Shown piece by piece: positions 19,204 to 28,328 of a DNA stretch of 64,000 nt. The notes beneath the pieces were generated by a model that searched no databases, had not been told where the DNA came from, and was given only the letters and a program-made list of their open reading frames with translations. Source of the DNA: JBCBGF01 sp039820585 (GTDB lineage: Bacteria; Pseudomonadota; Alphaproteobacteria; Rhodobacterales; Rhodobacteraceae); NCBI GenBank assembly GCA_039820585.1, contig JBCBPV010000014.1, positions 1-64,000 of the forward strand, read 5' to 3'. Both the position numbers and the translations under genes were made by a program. The stretch's first letter is position 1; each line of letters starts with the position of its first letter.

Positions 19204-20787
19204 ATGCTTTGGTCACTTGTGAAGATCATCCTGTTTATCGGTATCATCGCCGGCCTGACCTACGGGGCCGGGTACCTGATGGATACCGGCGGCGGCGTCC
19301 GCGTCGCGGTGGGAACGCTGGAATTCAACCTTGGCCCCCTTCAGGCGGTGATCGCAGCGCTGGTGATCCTGTTCGCCTTCTGGCTGATCCTGAAGATCGC
19401 CGGCTTCGGCGTGGCCATCCTGCGCTTTCTCAACGGCGACGAAACCGCGATCTCGCGCTGGTTCGACCGCAACCGTGAACGCCGCGGCTTCGAAGCACTG
19501 GCAGATGGTCTCATGGCGCTCGCCTCGGGCGAAGGGCGCACTGCGATGTCAAAGGCCGCGCGGGCGGAACGCTATCTCAAGCGGCCAGAGCTGACCAACC
19601 TGATCACCGCCCAAGCCGCCGAGATGGCGGGCGACACCAAGAAGGCGCAAGAGGTCTACAAGACGCTTCTGCAAGATGACCGCACCAAGTTCGTGGGCGT
19701 GCGCGGGATCATGAAGCAAAAGCTCGCCGAAGGGCAAACCGACACCGCGATGAAGCTGGCGGAAAAGGCCTTTGCCTTGAAGCCGCGCCATGAGGAAACC
19801 CAAGATGTTCTTCTGCGTTTGCAGGCCGACAAGGGCGACTGGGGCGGGGCGCGCAAAACGCTGAACGCCAAGTTGAAATACGGCGCGCTGCCCCGCAACG
19901 TCCACCGCCGCCGCGATGCGGTGCTGGCGCTGGGCGAAGCGGGCGACATCATCGCCGAAGACGCCACCATCGAGGCCCGCGAAGCCGCGATTGAGGCCAA
20001 CCGCCTGTCCCCCGATCTGGTGCCCGCCGCGGCCATGGCGGCGCACAGCTATATCGAACAGCGCAAACAGCGCTACGCAACGCGCGTCATCAAAAAGGCC
20101 TGGGCCGCCGCCCCCCATCCCGATCTGGCCGCCGCCTTCGCCGCGATAGAGCCTGATGAGACGCCCGAAGCCCGCATCAAACGGTTCCAGGTGCTGACGA
20201 AACAGCACCCGGGCCATGCCGAGACCAAGATGTTGAAGGCCGAACTGTTCATCGCGGCCAAGAAATACGGCGATGCGCGCACCGCAATGGGCACCCTGGC
20301 CGAAGACGATCCCACCGCCCGCTCGCTGACGATCATGGCCGCAATCGAACGCGGCGAGGCCGCACCCGATAGCACGGTCAAGGCGTTTCTTGCCCGCGCC
20401 GTCCACGCCTCACGCGGGCCACAGTGGGTGTGCGACAGTTGCCAGAACATCCCCGGCGCCTGGGCACCGGTCTGCGCCAATTGCGGTGCGTTCGACTCGC
20501 TGACCTGGCGGGTCCCGACCGCTGGCACAGATGGCGGCATGGGCTCTGCCATGTTGCCCCTGATCGTCGGCTCGACGGAAGAGTCTGCGGTGGACGAAGT
20601 GCCTGATGCCGCCGTGGCAGAGGCAGAGGCCGTTGAAACCACGCCCGAGCCTGTGGAAGTCGCCGATGTCGAAATCCTCGATCCTGCCGATGGCAAGGGT
20701 GCTGCACATGTGAACGGATCGGGCGCAACGGTCGACATCCCCCCGCAGAACGGGGCGGACAAACCCGCAGGCGAGGCTCGAAAATAG
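19204..20787 (+). CDS. hemY: HemY-family TPR protein with C-terminal zinc ribbon
   Basis: The 527-residue product has two N-terminal membrane helices (about 3-25 and 40-65) typical of the HemY N domain, a large TPR-like helical region, and then a four-cysteine knuckle WVCDSCQN...VCANCGAFDSLTW (about residues 405-430) resembling the rubredoxin-like metal site of LapB/YciM. An acidic tail follows. In proteobacteria hemY is linked to haem synthesis genes but its role is not enzymatically defined. It lies 10 bases after the Mic60-like gene and two genes after hemD. Confidence 0.88.
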   Translation: MLWSLVKIILFIGIIAGLTYGAGYLMDTGGGVRVAVGTLEFNLGPLQAVIAALVILFAFWLILKIAGFGVAILRFLNGDETAISRWFDRNRERRGFEALADGLMALASGEGRTAMSKAARAERYLKRPELTNLITAQAAEMAGDTKKAQEVYKTLLQDDRTKFVGVRGIMKQKLAEGQTDTAMKLAEKAFALKPRHEETQDVLLRLQADKGDWGGARKTLNAKLKYGALPRNVHRRRDAVLALGEAGDIIAEDATIEAREAAIEANRLSPDLVPAAAMAAHSYIEQRKQRYATRVIKKAWAAAPHPDLAAAFAAIEPDETPEARIKRFQVLTKQHPGHAETKMLKAELFIAAKKYGDARTAMGTLAEDDPTARSLTIMAAIERGEAAPDSTVKAFLARAVHASRGPQWVCDSCQNIPGAWAPVCANCGAFDSLTWRVPTAGTDGGMGSAMLPLIVGSTEESAVDEVPDAAVAEAEAVETTPEPVEVADVEILDPADGKGAAHVNGSGATVDIPPQNGADKPAGEARK

Positions 20788-20856
20788 GGCTACCCCTTCG
20801 CGTCAAAGGCTGCTACCACGCCGCCCGGCGCCGCTGTGGCTCGGATGGGAGAGCAC

Positions 20857-20890
20857 GTCATTCGCGATTGCGGGTCCCCGCGCGAATGAC
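20857..20890 (+). terminator. Strong hairpin downstream of hemY
   Basis: A perfect 10-bp inverted repeat (GTCATTCGCG with CGCGAATGAC) encloses a second GC-rich stem (GCGGG/CCCGC region). It lies 70 bases after the hemY stop and before tRNA-Thr. No T-run follows, so it may be a rho-assisted stop or an RNA-stabilising structure rather than a classic intrinsic terminator. Confidence 0.45.
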
Positions 20891-20952
20891 TTGCGAAACC
20901 AAAGGGTTCGCGGCAAAGACATAGAACAAGTAGGGCCTTGGCAGGTCTGAAA

Positions 20953-21028
20953 GCCTCAATAGCTCAGCTGGTAGAGCAGGTCCTTCGTAAGGACAAGGTC
21001 GGGGGTTCGAGTCCCTCTTGAGGCACCA
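20953..21028 (+). tRNA. tRNA-Thr (anticodon CGU)
   Basis: The cloverleaf reads by eye: acceptor GCCTCAA with TTGAGGC, D arm GCTC/GAGC, anticodon stem with loop TTCGTAA giving CGU, T arm with GGTTCGAGTCC, and an encoded CCA at 21026-21028. It decodes ACG threonine codons and has A37, so it is a t6A substrate. Confidence 0.96.
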
Positions 21029-21041
21029 GTTCTACTGATAC

Positions 21042-21980
21042 GTGTCTTCTTTTAGACCGCTCCATCGCCGGCAGGCGGCTGAGAACAGGACCACACGACA
21101 AGTCGCCGACCTGAAAGTTATCCAACACGAAGTCTCAGCCACTGCAAAAGCCGGCGACGCGAAGACCGCCGGCCTGTTGAACCACGACTCTCACGAAAAG
21201 ATCGGAGACATGGCGCAGAACCCGTATCGATTTGCGGGGCTGAACCGCATCCGTGGGGTGGCAGCCGGGATCACCTCGAACCGCGTACAACTCTTCGAAC
21301 TGACCTGAACAGAAGACTGGCAGGTTGAAACCCAACACGGAAGCATGTCGACCCCGCGGGGGATCTTGGCCGTGAACGGACATCTCAACAGTTTCGGCTT
21401 CAAGCCCAATCGAGCGATGCAGGTCTTCACCTATGGGTCCATGACCCGCAACCTAACCAGGGATGAAGCGGTGGCCTTGGGGGGCCGCGACCAACGGGGG
21501 ATCACGCCTGCCGATCCCATGGGAACAACCGTTCGGCGCATCACAAACAGCGATGACACCCGCATCGTTATGCGCAACACGTTCACCTTTGACCCGTCAA
21601 TGGAGGTCAGCGATGCCCGTATCACCGCCGTCGCGCGCGACCATGAAAAGGCCTTTGGCGCGCGTTTTCCTATGCTTGCCAAAGTTGATATGCAATACAG
21701 GTAGGATTGTCGGCTCTATCTGAGCCGCAATAGCGTGAATGTCGTGCAAGGACTGGAGCCGGGTTTGTACGCGGCGTGCAGCCGGAACGGCTTGGGAACT
21801 GTGCGCGGGACGCTATCGGGGATGTTGGTGGCAAAATTGGCAACGAATACGGCATTTGAACGGCTGGACCGGGCATCCGCCATGCCTGAACCAGATGAAT
21901 TACCACCAAGTATAATTACGAGCGTAGGCGCAAATGCCTTTCTGAAATGGCAAGAGCTGAAAGCAGGCACAGAACTGTAG
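21042..21980 (+). pseudogene. Degraded FAD-dependent oxidoreductase (DAO / glutamylputrescine oxidase-like)
   Basis: One reading frame across this stretch encodes the middle and C-terminal parts of a DAO-family oxidase: RIRGVAAGITSNRVQLFE, then ILAVNGHLNSFGF, QVFTYGSMTRNLT, FTFDPSMEVSDARI and GLEPGLYAACSRNGLGT. It is interrupted in frame by TGA at 21306 and TAG at 21702, the latter where Trp is expected. The N-terminal FAD-binding GxGxxG region is absent, so the gene is also truncated next to tRNA-Thr. Related oxidases act on amines or methylated amino acids and are often found near betaine or polyamine transporters; a BCCT gene follows 27 bases later. Confidence 0.78.
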
Positions 21981-22007
21981 GCCTTGCGGGACAATAGGGA
22001 GAACACA

Positions 22008-23852
22008 ATGTCCATCAAACCCCCCTTCACGAATGTGGAGATCAACACGCAAGATGACGGGTTCTATAAAGACAATAGTCTACCCATCGCTCTCATCTCA
22101 AAAGGAGTGATGGTCGCACTTGTCCTTTGGGCGCTTATTTTTCCAGCCAATGCCAACAGCACGCTAGGCTCCTGGAACTTCAGTCTTCTTGAGATCTTCA
22201 ACCAATTCTACATTTGGATCGTTGGTTTCTTCGCCATCTTTTTGTTCATCATCGCCGTATTGCCCAAGACAGGATCGCGGGTGATGGGCGTGCCGGGTGA
22301 AAAGCCCGAGTTTTCCAATTTTTCGTGGTTCTCGATGATGTTCGGCGCGGGTCTTGGTGTCGGGCTGATGGTCTTTGCGACGGCGGAACCCCTGGGCCTT
22401 TGGGGATCAAACCCTGTTGTTGTTGCGGGGACTGTTGAAGGCAACAGCGAAGAGGCGTTGCAATCGGCATGGCGCTACACCTTTGCCCACTACGGCTTCC
22501 ATGCATGGGCGATTTATGTCGTGACTGGTCTGTCGCTGGCCTATTACGCCTACACGCGCGATATGCCACTGACCATCCGGTCGGCGCTGACACCGCTTTT
22601 TGGTCGCTTGATGAATGGCATTTTTGGTCACATCGTTGACGTCTTGGGCGTGGTTGCAACGATCCTCGGTGTTTCTGTCACGATCGGTTTTGGCGTGAGC
22701 CAGTTCATCGATGGTCTTTATGCGATTACCGGCATGGAGTGGATGATGACTTCGGGCGCCGAAGGCGAAGCTCCCGCACCGGGCAAGGTGGGTCTGGTTG
22801 CAGGTCTTGTCGTCATCATGGGGCTGTCGATTATCTCGGCGGTGTCCGGGGTTGGTCGCGGGGTCAAATACCTCTCGAACCTCAACCTCGTCCTGTCCTT
22901 GGTCCTGCTGTTGACGTTCGTGATCTTTGGGTCCTTCGTCTTCGCGATGTCCAGCTACGGCATGGCGTTCATCGACTACGTGCTCCACTTCATGCAACTG
23001 GGCTTCGGGGCTTGGGGACCGCAGGATGCAGCCTCATTTGCAGCCGCTTTGCCTCAGGACGCTCAGCCGCTTGCGGATGATCTGATGGGCGGTGCAACGA
23101 ATGCATGGGGCAGCTATGACGGGTTCGTATCGGGCCTCGAAGGCGAAGCCGCAGCTCTGCCACCCGAGACCCTTGCGGCTGTCTATGAAGCCGGAAACCA
23201 GGGTCGGCAGTTCGGCTGGCAAGCCGGTTGGACCACGTTCTACTGGGCCTGGTGGATCGCGTTCTCGCCCTTCGTTGGCCTGTTCCTTGCGCGCATCTCC
23301 AAAGGTCGGACAGTGCGTGAGTTCATCCTTGGCTGCGTCATTGCCCCCGCACTTGTGTGCTTTGCATGGATGACAATCCTCGGCGGTACGGCGATTGATC
23401 TTGAGCTGACGGGCGGCGCTGATGGTGCCATCATCGGAGCGTCCAATACCGCAAAGCTCTTTGTGACGCTTGGCCAGATGATTGACGGCAGCTTGCTGAC
23501 CGGCATCACCATCATGTGCGTCGTGCTCATCATGACGTTTCTGGTGACGTCCGCCGACTCGGGGATCCTTGTGATGAACACCATCATGTCTGGTGGTGAT
23601 CAGGAAGTTGGCAACAAGCACAAAATCATCTGGGGTGTGATCCTCACGGCTGTGATCGGCACGCTGATCCTGGCCGCCGGTGAAAACAATCCGCTGGATG
23701 CTTTGCGCAATGCGATGATCATCGGGGCACTTCCGTTCACCATGGTGATGGGTCTTATGTGCGTGGCTCTGACAAAGGCGCTCTGGCGCGACGGAAAGCG
23801 TGAAAAAGCGGGTACGCTAAAGGTACCGACCAGCGCATCCCCCGCTGAATAG
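22008..23852 (+). CDS. BCCT-family betaine/choline/carnitine transporter
   Basis: This 614-residue transporter has about twelve membrane helices. The BCCT signature is clear in helices 8-9 (WTTFYWAWWIAFSPFVGLFLARISKGRTVREF), along with MFGAGLGVGLMVFATAEP and the late VTSADSGILVMNTIM. It should import glycine betaine, choline or a related osmolyte with Na+ or H+; the substrate is not certain. ATG 22008 follows AGGGAG. An insertion of about 60 residues between helices 7 and 8 (FAAALPQDAQ to GNQGRQF) is longer than in BetP-like members. Its intact state contrasts with the broken oxidase just upstream. Confidence 0.93.
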   Translation: MSIKPPFTNVEINTQDDGFYKDNSLPIALISKGVMVALVLWALIFPANANSTLGSWNFSLLEIFNQFYIWIVGFFAIFLFIIAVLPKTGSRVMGVPGEKPEFSNFSWFSMMFGAGLGVGLMVFATAEPLGLWGSNPVVVAGTVEGNSEEALQSAWRYTFAHYGFHAWAIYVVTGLSLAYYAYTRDMPLTIRSALTPLFGRLMNGIFGHIVDVLGVVATILGVSVTIGFGVSQFIDGLYAITGMEWMMTSGAEGEAPAPGKVGLVAGLVVIMGLSIISAVSGVGRGVKYLSNLNLVLSLVLLLTFVIFGSFVFAMSSYGMAFIDYVLHFMQLGFGAWGPQDAASFAAALPQDAQPLADDLMGGATNAWGSYDGFVSGLEGEAAALPPETLAAVYEAGNQGRQFGWQAGWTTFYWAWWIAFSPFVGLFLARISKGRTVREFILGCVIAPALVCFAWMTILGGTAIDLELTGGADGAIIGASNTAKLFVTLGQMIDGSLLTGITIMCVVLIMTFLVTSADSGILVMNTIMSGGDQEVGNKHKIIWGVILTAVIGTLILAAGENNPLDALRNAMIIGALPFTMVMGLMCVALTKALWRDGKREKAGTLKVPTSASPAE

Positions 23853-23865
23853 CGTTTGAAAAAAT

Positions 23866-23903
23866 CGGTTTGCCGCGAAGGCTGTCGCGGCAAACCGTCT
23901 TTC
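23866..23903 (+). terminator. Intrinsic terminator of the BCCT gene
   Basis: A perfect 12-bp stem (CGGTTTGCCGCG with CGCGGCAAACCG) and an 8-base loop are followed by TCTTTCGG. It lies 13 bases after the BCCT stop. The rest of the 303-base gap to the next gene (to 24155) shows no coding sequence that I can support. It includes the near-palindromic GGGGCAACGCCCC at 24118-24132. Confidence 0.85.
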
Positions 23904-24155
23904 GGTTCAAAGATCCCAGAGACTCAGGCAACGTAGCCAGCGCGTGCGTCTTGGTGATGGATTACATCAGGTGCCTCTTTCTGAGCGCGCGTGCGGACCA
24001 TCCTGACAGCCGGGCCATCGCTGGATCAGATTTCCGCTGCGCGAACAGCGCCCCCTTCCGCGCAGACCACGGGCCCGCGCTTTTCCGGTTGGGCACCGCG
24101 CCAACCAAGGGTATCTCAGGGGCAACGCCCCGCCCCCAAAAAAAAGGAGCCGCCC

Positions 24156-24710
24156 ATGGCCGCCACACCCCCCGTCTGCGACGTCGACTGGCCCGCCCCG
24201 CAATTCACGCTGCCCGCCACCGATGGCAAAACCTACCGCTTCCACGACATCGCCGGGCCAAACGGCACGCTTGTGATGTTCATCTGCAATCACTGCCCCT
24301 ACGTTCTGGCCGTGCTCGACCGGATCATCCGCGACGCAAACGATCTGGCCGCCCTCGGGGTCGGCACGGCGGCGATCTGTTCCAACGACCCCGTCGCCTA
24401 TCCCGCCGACAATTTCGACAACATGGTCCGGATGGCTGCGGACAAGGGCTTTCCCTTTCCCTACCTGCACGACGCCGACCAATCGGTGGCCCGCGCCTAT
24501 GATGCCGCCTGCACCCCCGATTTCTTCGGTTTCAACGCGAAGGGCGGGCTGCAATATCGTGGGCGGCTCGATGCCTCGGGCGCGCGCCCCGGCCCCGCCG
24601 ATGCCCGCCGCGACCTGTTTGAAGCGATGAAACAGGTGGCCGAGACCGGGCGCGGCCCGGCGGATCAGATCGCCTCCATGGGCTGTTCGATCAAATGGGC
24701 AGCGGCCTGA
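24156..24710 (+). CDS. Thioredoxin-fold redoxin (AhpC/TSA-like)
   Basis: The 184-residue cytoplasmic protein has the redoxin pattern PAPQFTLPATDGKTY, then FICNHCPYVLAVLDR, an NHCPYV active-site motif with a single catalytic cysteine pair arrangement CxxC (Cys-Asn-His-Cys). AICSNDPVAYPADNFDNM is typical of the thioredoxin-like family found in many Proteobacteria. A thiol peroxidase or reductase role is likely but unspecific. AAAAAGGAG lies 6 bases before ATG 24156. The stop directly abuts the gph start. Confidence 0.88.
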   Translation: MAATPPVCDVDWPAPQFTLPATDGKTYRFHDIAGPNGTLVMFICNHCPYVLAVLDRIIRDANDLAALGVGTAAICSNDPVAYPADNFDNMVRMAADKGFPFPYLHDADQSVARAYDAACTPDFFGFNAKGGLQYRGRLDASGARPGPADARRDLFEAMKQVAETGRGPADQIASMGCSIKWAAA

Positions 24711-25382
24711 ATGGCGCGGATCGTCTTCGATCTGGATGGCACGCTGATCGACAGCGCGCGCGACATCCACGCGCTCGCCAATCGCGTGCTGATGGCCGAG
24801 GGGGCGGCCCCGATCACCCTGGACCAAACGCGCCAGTTCGTCGGCAACGGCGCGCCCACCTTCGTCGCCCGCATGCGCGCCGCCCGCAACCTGCCAGAGG
24901 ATACTCACGACCGCCTGCTGGCCGCCTTCCTTGCGGGCTACAGCAACGCCGTCGATGAAACAGAAGTGTTTCCCGGCGTCGAAGACGCGCTGGATGCCTT
25001 GATCGCGGCGGGCCATCGCCTTGCAATCTGCACCAACAAACCGCTGGCCCCCGCCCAGGCGGTCCTCACCCACACCGGTCTCGCACGGTTTTTCGAGACG
25101 GTGATCGGCGGCGACAGCCTGGCCCAGGTCAAACCCGACCCCGCACCCCTGATCGCAGGCTTCGCAGCGCTGGGGACAGGCCCCCAAGTCTACGTGGGCG
25201 ACAGCGACGTAGATGCGGAAACGGCCCAGCGCGCAGAGGTGCCATTCCTTCTATACGCCCACGGCTACGCCCGGGTCGCGCTCGACGCGCTGCCCAGGGC
25301 GGGGGTGTTCGACACATTCGCCGACCTGCCCGCCCTGGTGGACGCAATCTTGGCGCAAACGGCACAACCAGTTTCGCAGTGA
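24711..25382 (+). CDS. gph: Phosphoglycolate phosphatase (HAD family)
   Basis: This 223-residue HAD hydrolase has motif I FDLDGTLIDSARDIH, motif II in AICTNKP, Lys in QVKPDPAP and motif III YVGDSDVDAETAQRA. It is assigned as phosphoglycolate phosphatase, which removes 2-phosphoglycolate formed by oxygenation or DNA repair. The gene starts on the base after the redoxin stop. Gph-type function is the usual call, but HAD substrates are hard to prove from sequence. Confidence 0.88.
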   Translation: MARIVFDLDGTLIDSARDIHALANRVLMAEGAAPITLDQTRQFVGNGAPTFVARMRAARNLPEDTHDRLLAAFLAGYSNAVDETEVFPGVEDALDALIAAGHRLAICTNKPLAPAQAVLTHTGLARFFETVIGGDSLAQVKPDPAPLIAGFAALGTGPQVYVGDSDVDAETAQRAEVPFLLYAHGYARVALDALPRAGVFDTFADLPALVDAILAQTAQPVSQ

Positions 25383-25385
25383 TAG

Positions 25386-25461
25386 TGGTGAGCCGTGCAG
25401 GGATCGAACCTGCGACCCACTGATTAAAAGTCAGTTGCTCTACCAACTGAGCTAACGGCCC
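25386..25461 (-). tRNA. tRNA-Lys (anticodon UUU)
   Basis: On the minus strand the cloverleaf starts GGGCCGTTAGCTCAGTTGG and has anticodon stem ACTGA/TCAGT around the loop CTTTTAA (anticodon UUU), a T arm with GGTTCGATCC and an encoded CCA. A37 makes it a substrate for t6A and ms2t6A modification. It is convergent with gph and divergent from dapF-mtaB. Confidence 0.97.
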
Positions 25462-25568
25462 ACTAGGCGGCCTAGGTAGCGTCGGGCCGGAAATGCGTCA
25501 AGGGCGAATCCGGCGCCTGCGCATCCTCCGGGTTTCAAATGCGAAACCTGCGCGCTATACGCCCCGCG

Positions 25569-26405
25569 ATGCCTACCGCAAGCGATCCCCGGGGCCTGCC
25601 GTTCATGAAGATGCACGGGCTTGGCAACGACTTCGTCGTGATCGACAGCCGCACAGCCCAGCGGCCTGTCACGGCGTCGCTTGCGCGCGCGCTGGGCGAC
25701 CGACACCGCGGTGTGGGATTCGATCAGTTGGCGGTGATAGCGGACGATGACACCGCCGATCTGCACCTGACATTCTACAACGCCGATGGCTCGCCCGCCG
25801 GGGCTTGCGGGAACGCCACGCGGTGCATCGCCCGCCTTGAGATGGACACCCGCGGTGTCGACACATTGACCCTCCGGACCGAGCGGGGCGTCTTGCAGGC
25901 ACGCGATGCGGGGCAGGGGAACACGGCGGTGAATATGGGGGCGCCCTTGCTCGACTGGGCGGATATCCCGCTGGCCGAAGCGGTGGATACCCTGCACCTG
26001 CCGATCGAAGGCGGGCCGGTGGCCACGGGCATGGGCAATCCGCACTGCACGTTCTTTGTCGAAAACGCCGAAGATGTGGATCTGGCCAGCTTCGGCCCCA
26101 CCCACGAACACCACCCGCTCTTCCCCCAGCGCACCAATGTGCAGGTGGCACAGGTCACCGGCCCTGACCGCCTGCGCATGCGCGTGTGGGAGCGGGGGGT
26201 GGGCGTGACGCTGGCCTCGGGCTCGTCCTCCTGCGCCGTCGCGGTCGCCGCGCACCGACGGGGCCTGACCGGGCGCGCGGTCACGATTGACCTCGACGGT
26301 GGCACAATTGACATCGACTGGCGCGACGATGGCGTCTGGATGACCGGGCCCACGGCGCATGTGTTCACCGGAACCCTTACGCCGGCGTTCCTGGACGCGC
26401 TCTAA
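25569..26405 (+). CDS. dapF: Diaminopimelate epimerase
   Basis: DapF converts LL- to meso-diaminopimelate for lysine and peptidoglycan. The 278-residue product shows MKMHGLGNDFVVID, the first catalytic cysteine in ACGNATRC and the second in ASGSSSCAVAVAA. ATG 25569 is chosen because it gives a short leader before the conserved GLPFMKMHG. A frame-compatible ATG at 25539 would add ten unconserved residues. The stop abuts mtaB. Confidence 0.94.
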   Translation: MPTASDPRGLPFMKMHGLGNDFVVIDSRTAQRPVTASLARALGDRHRGVGFDQLAVIADDDTADLHLTFYNADGSPAGACGNATRCIARLEMDTRGVDTLTLRTERGVLQARDAGQGNTAVNMGAPLLDWADIPLAEAVDTLHLPIEGGPVATGMGNPHCTFFVENAEDVDLASFGPTHEHHPLFPQRTNVQVAQVTGPDRLRMRVWERGVGVTLASGSSSCAVAVAAHRRGLTGRAVTIDLDGGTIDIDWRDDGVWMTGPTAHVFTGTLTPAFLDAL

Positions 26406-27653
26406 ATGGATCGTCGCGCCCCCATATTCTCCAACCACGGCTGTCGGCTGAACGCTTATGAAACCGAGGCGATGAAAGAGCTGGCCACACAAGCGGGGCT
26501 GGGGGATGCGGTGATCGTGAACACCTGTGCCGTCACGTCCGAGGCGGTGCGCAAGGCGCGCCAGGACATTCGGCGGCTTCGGCGGGAAAACCCCGGCGCG
26601 CGGGTGATCGTGACCGGCTGTGCGGCCCAGACCGACCCCGACAGCTTTGCCGCCATGGATGAGGTCGACACTGTCATCGGCAACACGGAAAAGATGCAGC
26701 CCGCCACCTGGACCGGCCTGATCGGCGCGACCGAGCCTGTGCAGGTCGACGACATCATGTCGGTGCGCGAGACCGCAGGCCACCTGATCGACGGGTTCGG
26801 CACCCGCTCGCGCGCCTATGTACAGGTGCAGAACGGCTGTGATCACAGATGCACCTTCTGCATCATCCCCTTCGGCCGGGGCAACTCCCGCTCGGTCCCA
26901 GCGGGGGTGGTGGTGGAGCAGATCCAGCGCCTGGTGGATCGCGGATATAACGAGGTCGTGCTCACCGGCGTCGATCTCACCAGTTGGGGCGCCGACCTGC
27001 CCGCCGCCCCGCGCCTTGGCGATCTGGTGCAGCGGATCCTCAAACTGGTGCCCGACCTGCCGCGCCTGCGCATCAGCTCCATCGATTCGATCGAGGTCGA
27101 TCCGGCGCTGATGGAGGCCATCGCAGGCCAGCCCCGCCTGATGCCCCATCTGCATCTCAGTCTGCAGGCGGGCGATGACCTCACCCTCAAACGCATGAAG
27201 CGCCGCCACCTGCGTGACGATGCGATTGCGTTTTGCCAAGAGGCGCGGCGCCTGCGCCCCGACATGACCTTCGGCGCCGACATCATCGCCGGTTTCCCGA
27301 CCGAGACAGAAGCGATGTTCGAAAACTCGCTCAAGCTGGTCGAAGACTGTGATCTGACCTGGCTCCACATCTTCCCCTATTCCCCACGCCCCGGCACCCC
27401 CGCCGCCCGGATGCCGCAAGTGGATGGCCGCGCCATCAAAGACCGCGCCGCCCGCCTGCGCGCTTTGGGCCAGATCCAAACCCAGCGGCATTTGACCCAG
27501 ACCGTCGGTCAAACCCGCAACATCTTGATGGAAAGCCCCCGCATGGGGCGGACCGAGCAATTCGCCGAGGTCACGTTCCCCACCGACCAACCCGTGGGCC
27601 AGATCGTCCGCGCCACGCTCACCGGGCAGGACGGCACCCGGCTTTTGGCGTGA
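26406..27653 (+). CDS. mtaB: tRNA t6A37 methylthiotransferase MtaB
   Basis: MtaB adds the methylthio group to t6A37, forming ms2t6A in tRNAs such as Lys-UUU. The 415 residues contain the N-terminal MTTase cluster cysteines (SNHGCRLNAYE, VNTCAVT, VTGCAAQ), the radical-SAM triad in QNGCDHRCTFCIIPFGRG and the ADIIAGFPTE segment. A C-terminal TRAM-like tail is seen. It begins one base after the dapF stop, and its stop overlaps the following GST start (GTGA). Confidence 0.94.
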   Translation: MDRRAPIFSNHGCRLNAYETEAMKELATQAGLGDAVIVNTCAVTSEAVRKARQDIRRLRRENPGARVIVTGCAAQTDPDSFAAMDEVDTVIGNTEKMQPATWTGLIGATEPVQVDDIMSVRETAGHLIDGFGTRSRAYVQVQNGCDHRCTFCIIPFGRGNSRSVPAGVVVEQIQRLVDRGYNEVVLTGVDLTSWGADLPAAPRLGDLVQRILKLVPDLPRLRISSIDSIEVDPALMEAIAGQPRLMPHLHLSLQAGDDLTLKRMKRRHLRDDAIAFCQEARRLRPDMTFGADIIAGFPTETEAMFENSLKLVEDCDLTWLHIFPYSPRPGTPAARMPQVDGRAIKDRAARLRALGQIQTQRHLTQTVGQTRNILMESPRMGRTEQFAEVTFPTDQPVGQIVRATLTGQDGTRLLA

Positions 27654-28273
27654 CGCGCCCGGTCCTCTGGTCCTTCCGTCGCTGCCCCTATGCCATGCGC
27701 GCGCGTCTGGCGCTGGATGTGGCCCAAATCCGTCTCGAACACCGCGAAATCCTGCTGCGGGACAAGCCGGATGCGTTCCTGCAAGCCTCGACCAAGGGCA
27801 CGGTTCCGGTGCTTCAGATCGGCGAACGGGCGATTGACGAAAGCCTCGATGTCATGCGCTGGGCGCTGGCACAGAACGACCCAGAGGGCTGGTTGCAGAT
27901 GCCGGATGACGGGTGGGATCTGATCGCCCGCACCGATGGCCCGTTCAAAACCGCCCTCGACCGCTACAAATATGCCAACCGCTTTGAGGGCGCGAATTCC
28001 ACAGAAGAACGCGACAAAGCGGCTCTGTTCCTGCACGAACTGGACGAACGGCTCACCACCACCCCCTGGCTTTTCGGCCAAACACCCCGCATCGCGGACA
28101 TGGCCATCCTGCCCTTCATCCGCCAATACGCCAACACCGACCGTCCCTGGTTCGATGCGCAAGACTGGCCAGCGCTCATATGCTGGCTCGACCGCTTCCT
28201 CACCTCCCCCCGCTTCATCCGCATCATGGAAAAACACCCGCTTTGGGCCCCCGCACCCGCCAAGCCGGTGTGA
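27650..28273 (+). CDS. Glutathione S-transferase family protein (CPY type)
   Basis: This 207-residue protein has an N-terminal thioredoxin-like domain with FRRCPYAMRARLAL, a glutaredoxin-like CPY site, and GTVPVLQIGERAIDESLDVM binding the gamma-glutamyl moiety. A helical GST C domain (LFGQTPRIADMAILPF) follows. The GTG start overlaps the mtaB stop by four bases. A glutathione-dependent reductase or lyase role is plausible; the substrate is unknown. Confidence 0.88.
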   Translation: MTRPVLWSFRRCPYAMRARLALDVAQIRLEHREILLRDKPDAFLQASTKGTVPVLQIGERAIDESLDVMRWALAQNDPEGWLQMPDDGWDLIARTDGPFKTALDRYKYANRFEGANSTEERDKAALFLHELDERLTTTPWLFGQTPRIADMAILPFIRQYANTDRPWFDAQDWPALICWLDRFLTSPRFIRIMEKHPLWAPAPAKPV

Positions 28274-28328
28274 TTGGACAGACGCGCCCGCACTCCCTAC
28301 ATTACCCATGTAACCAAGGAGACGACCC

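Noticed and set aside
25452..27590. 712-codon open frame on the minus strand
   Set aside because: It is antisense to dapF and mtaB, which have clear catalytic motifs; the frame is open only because of high GC content.
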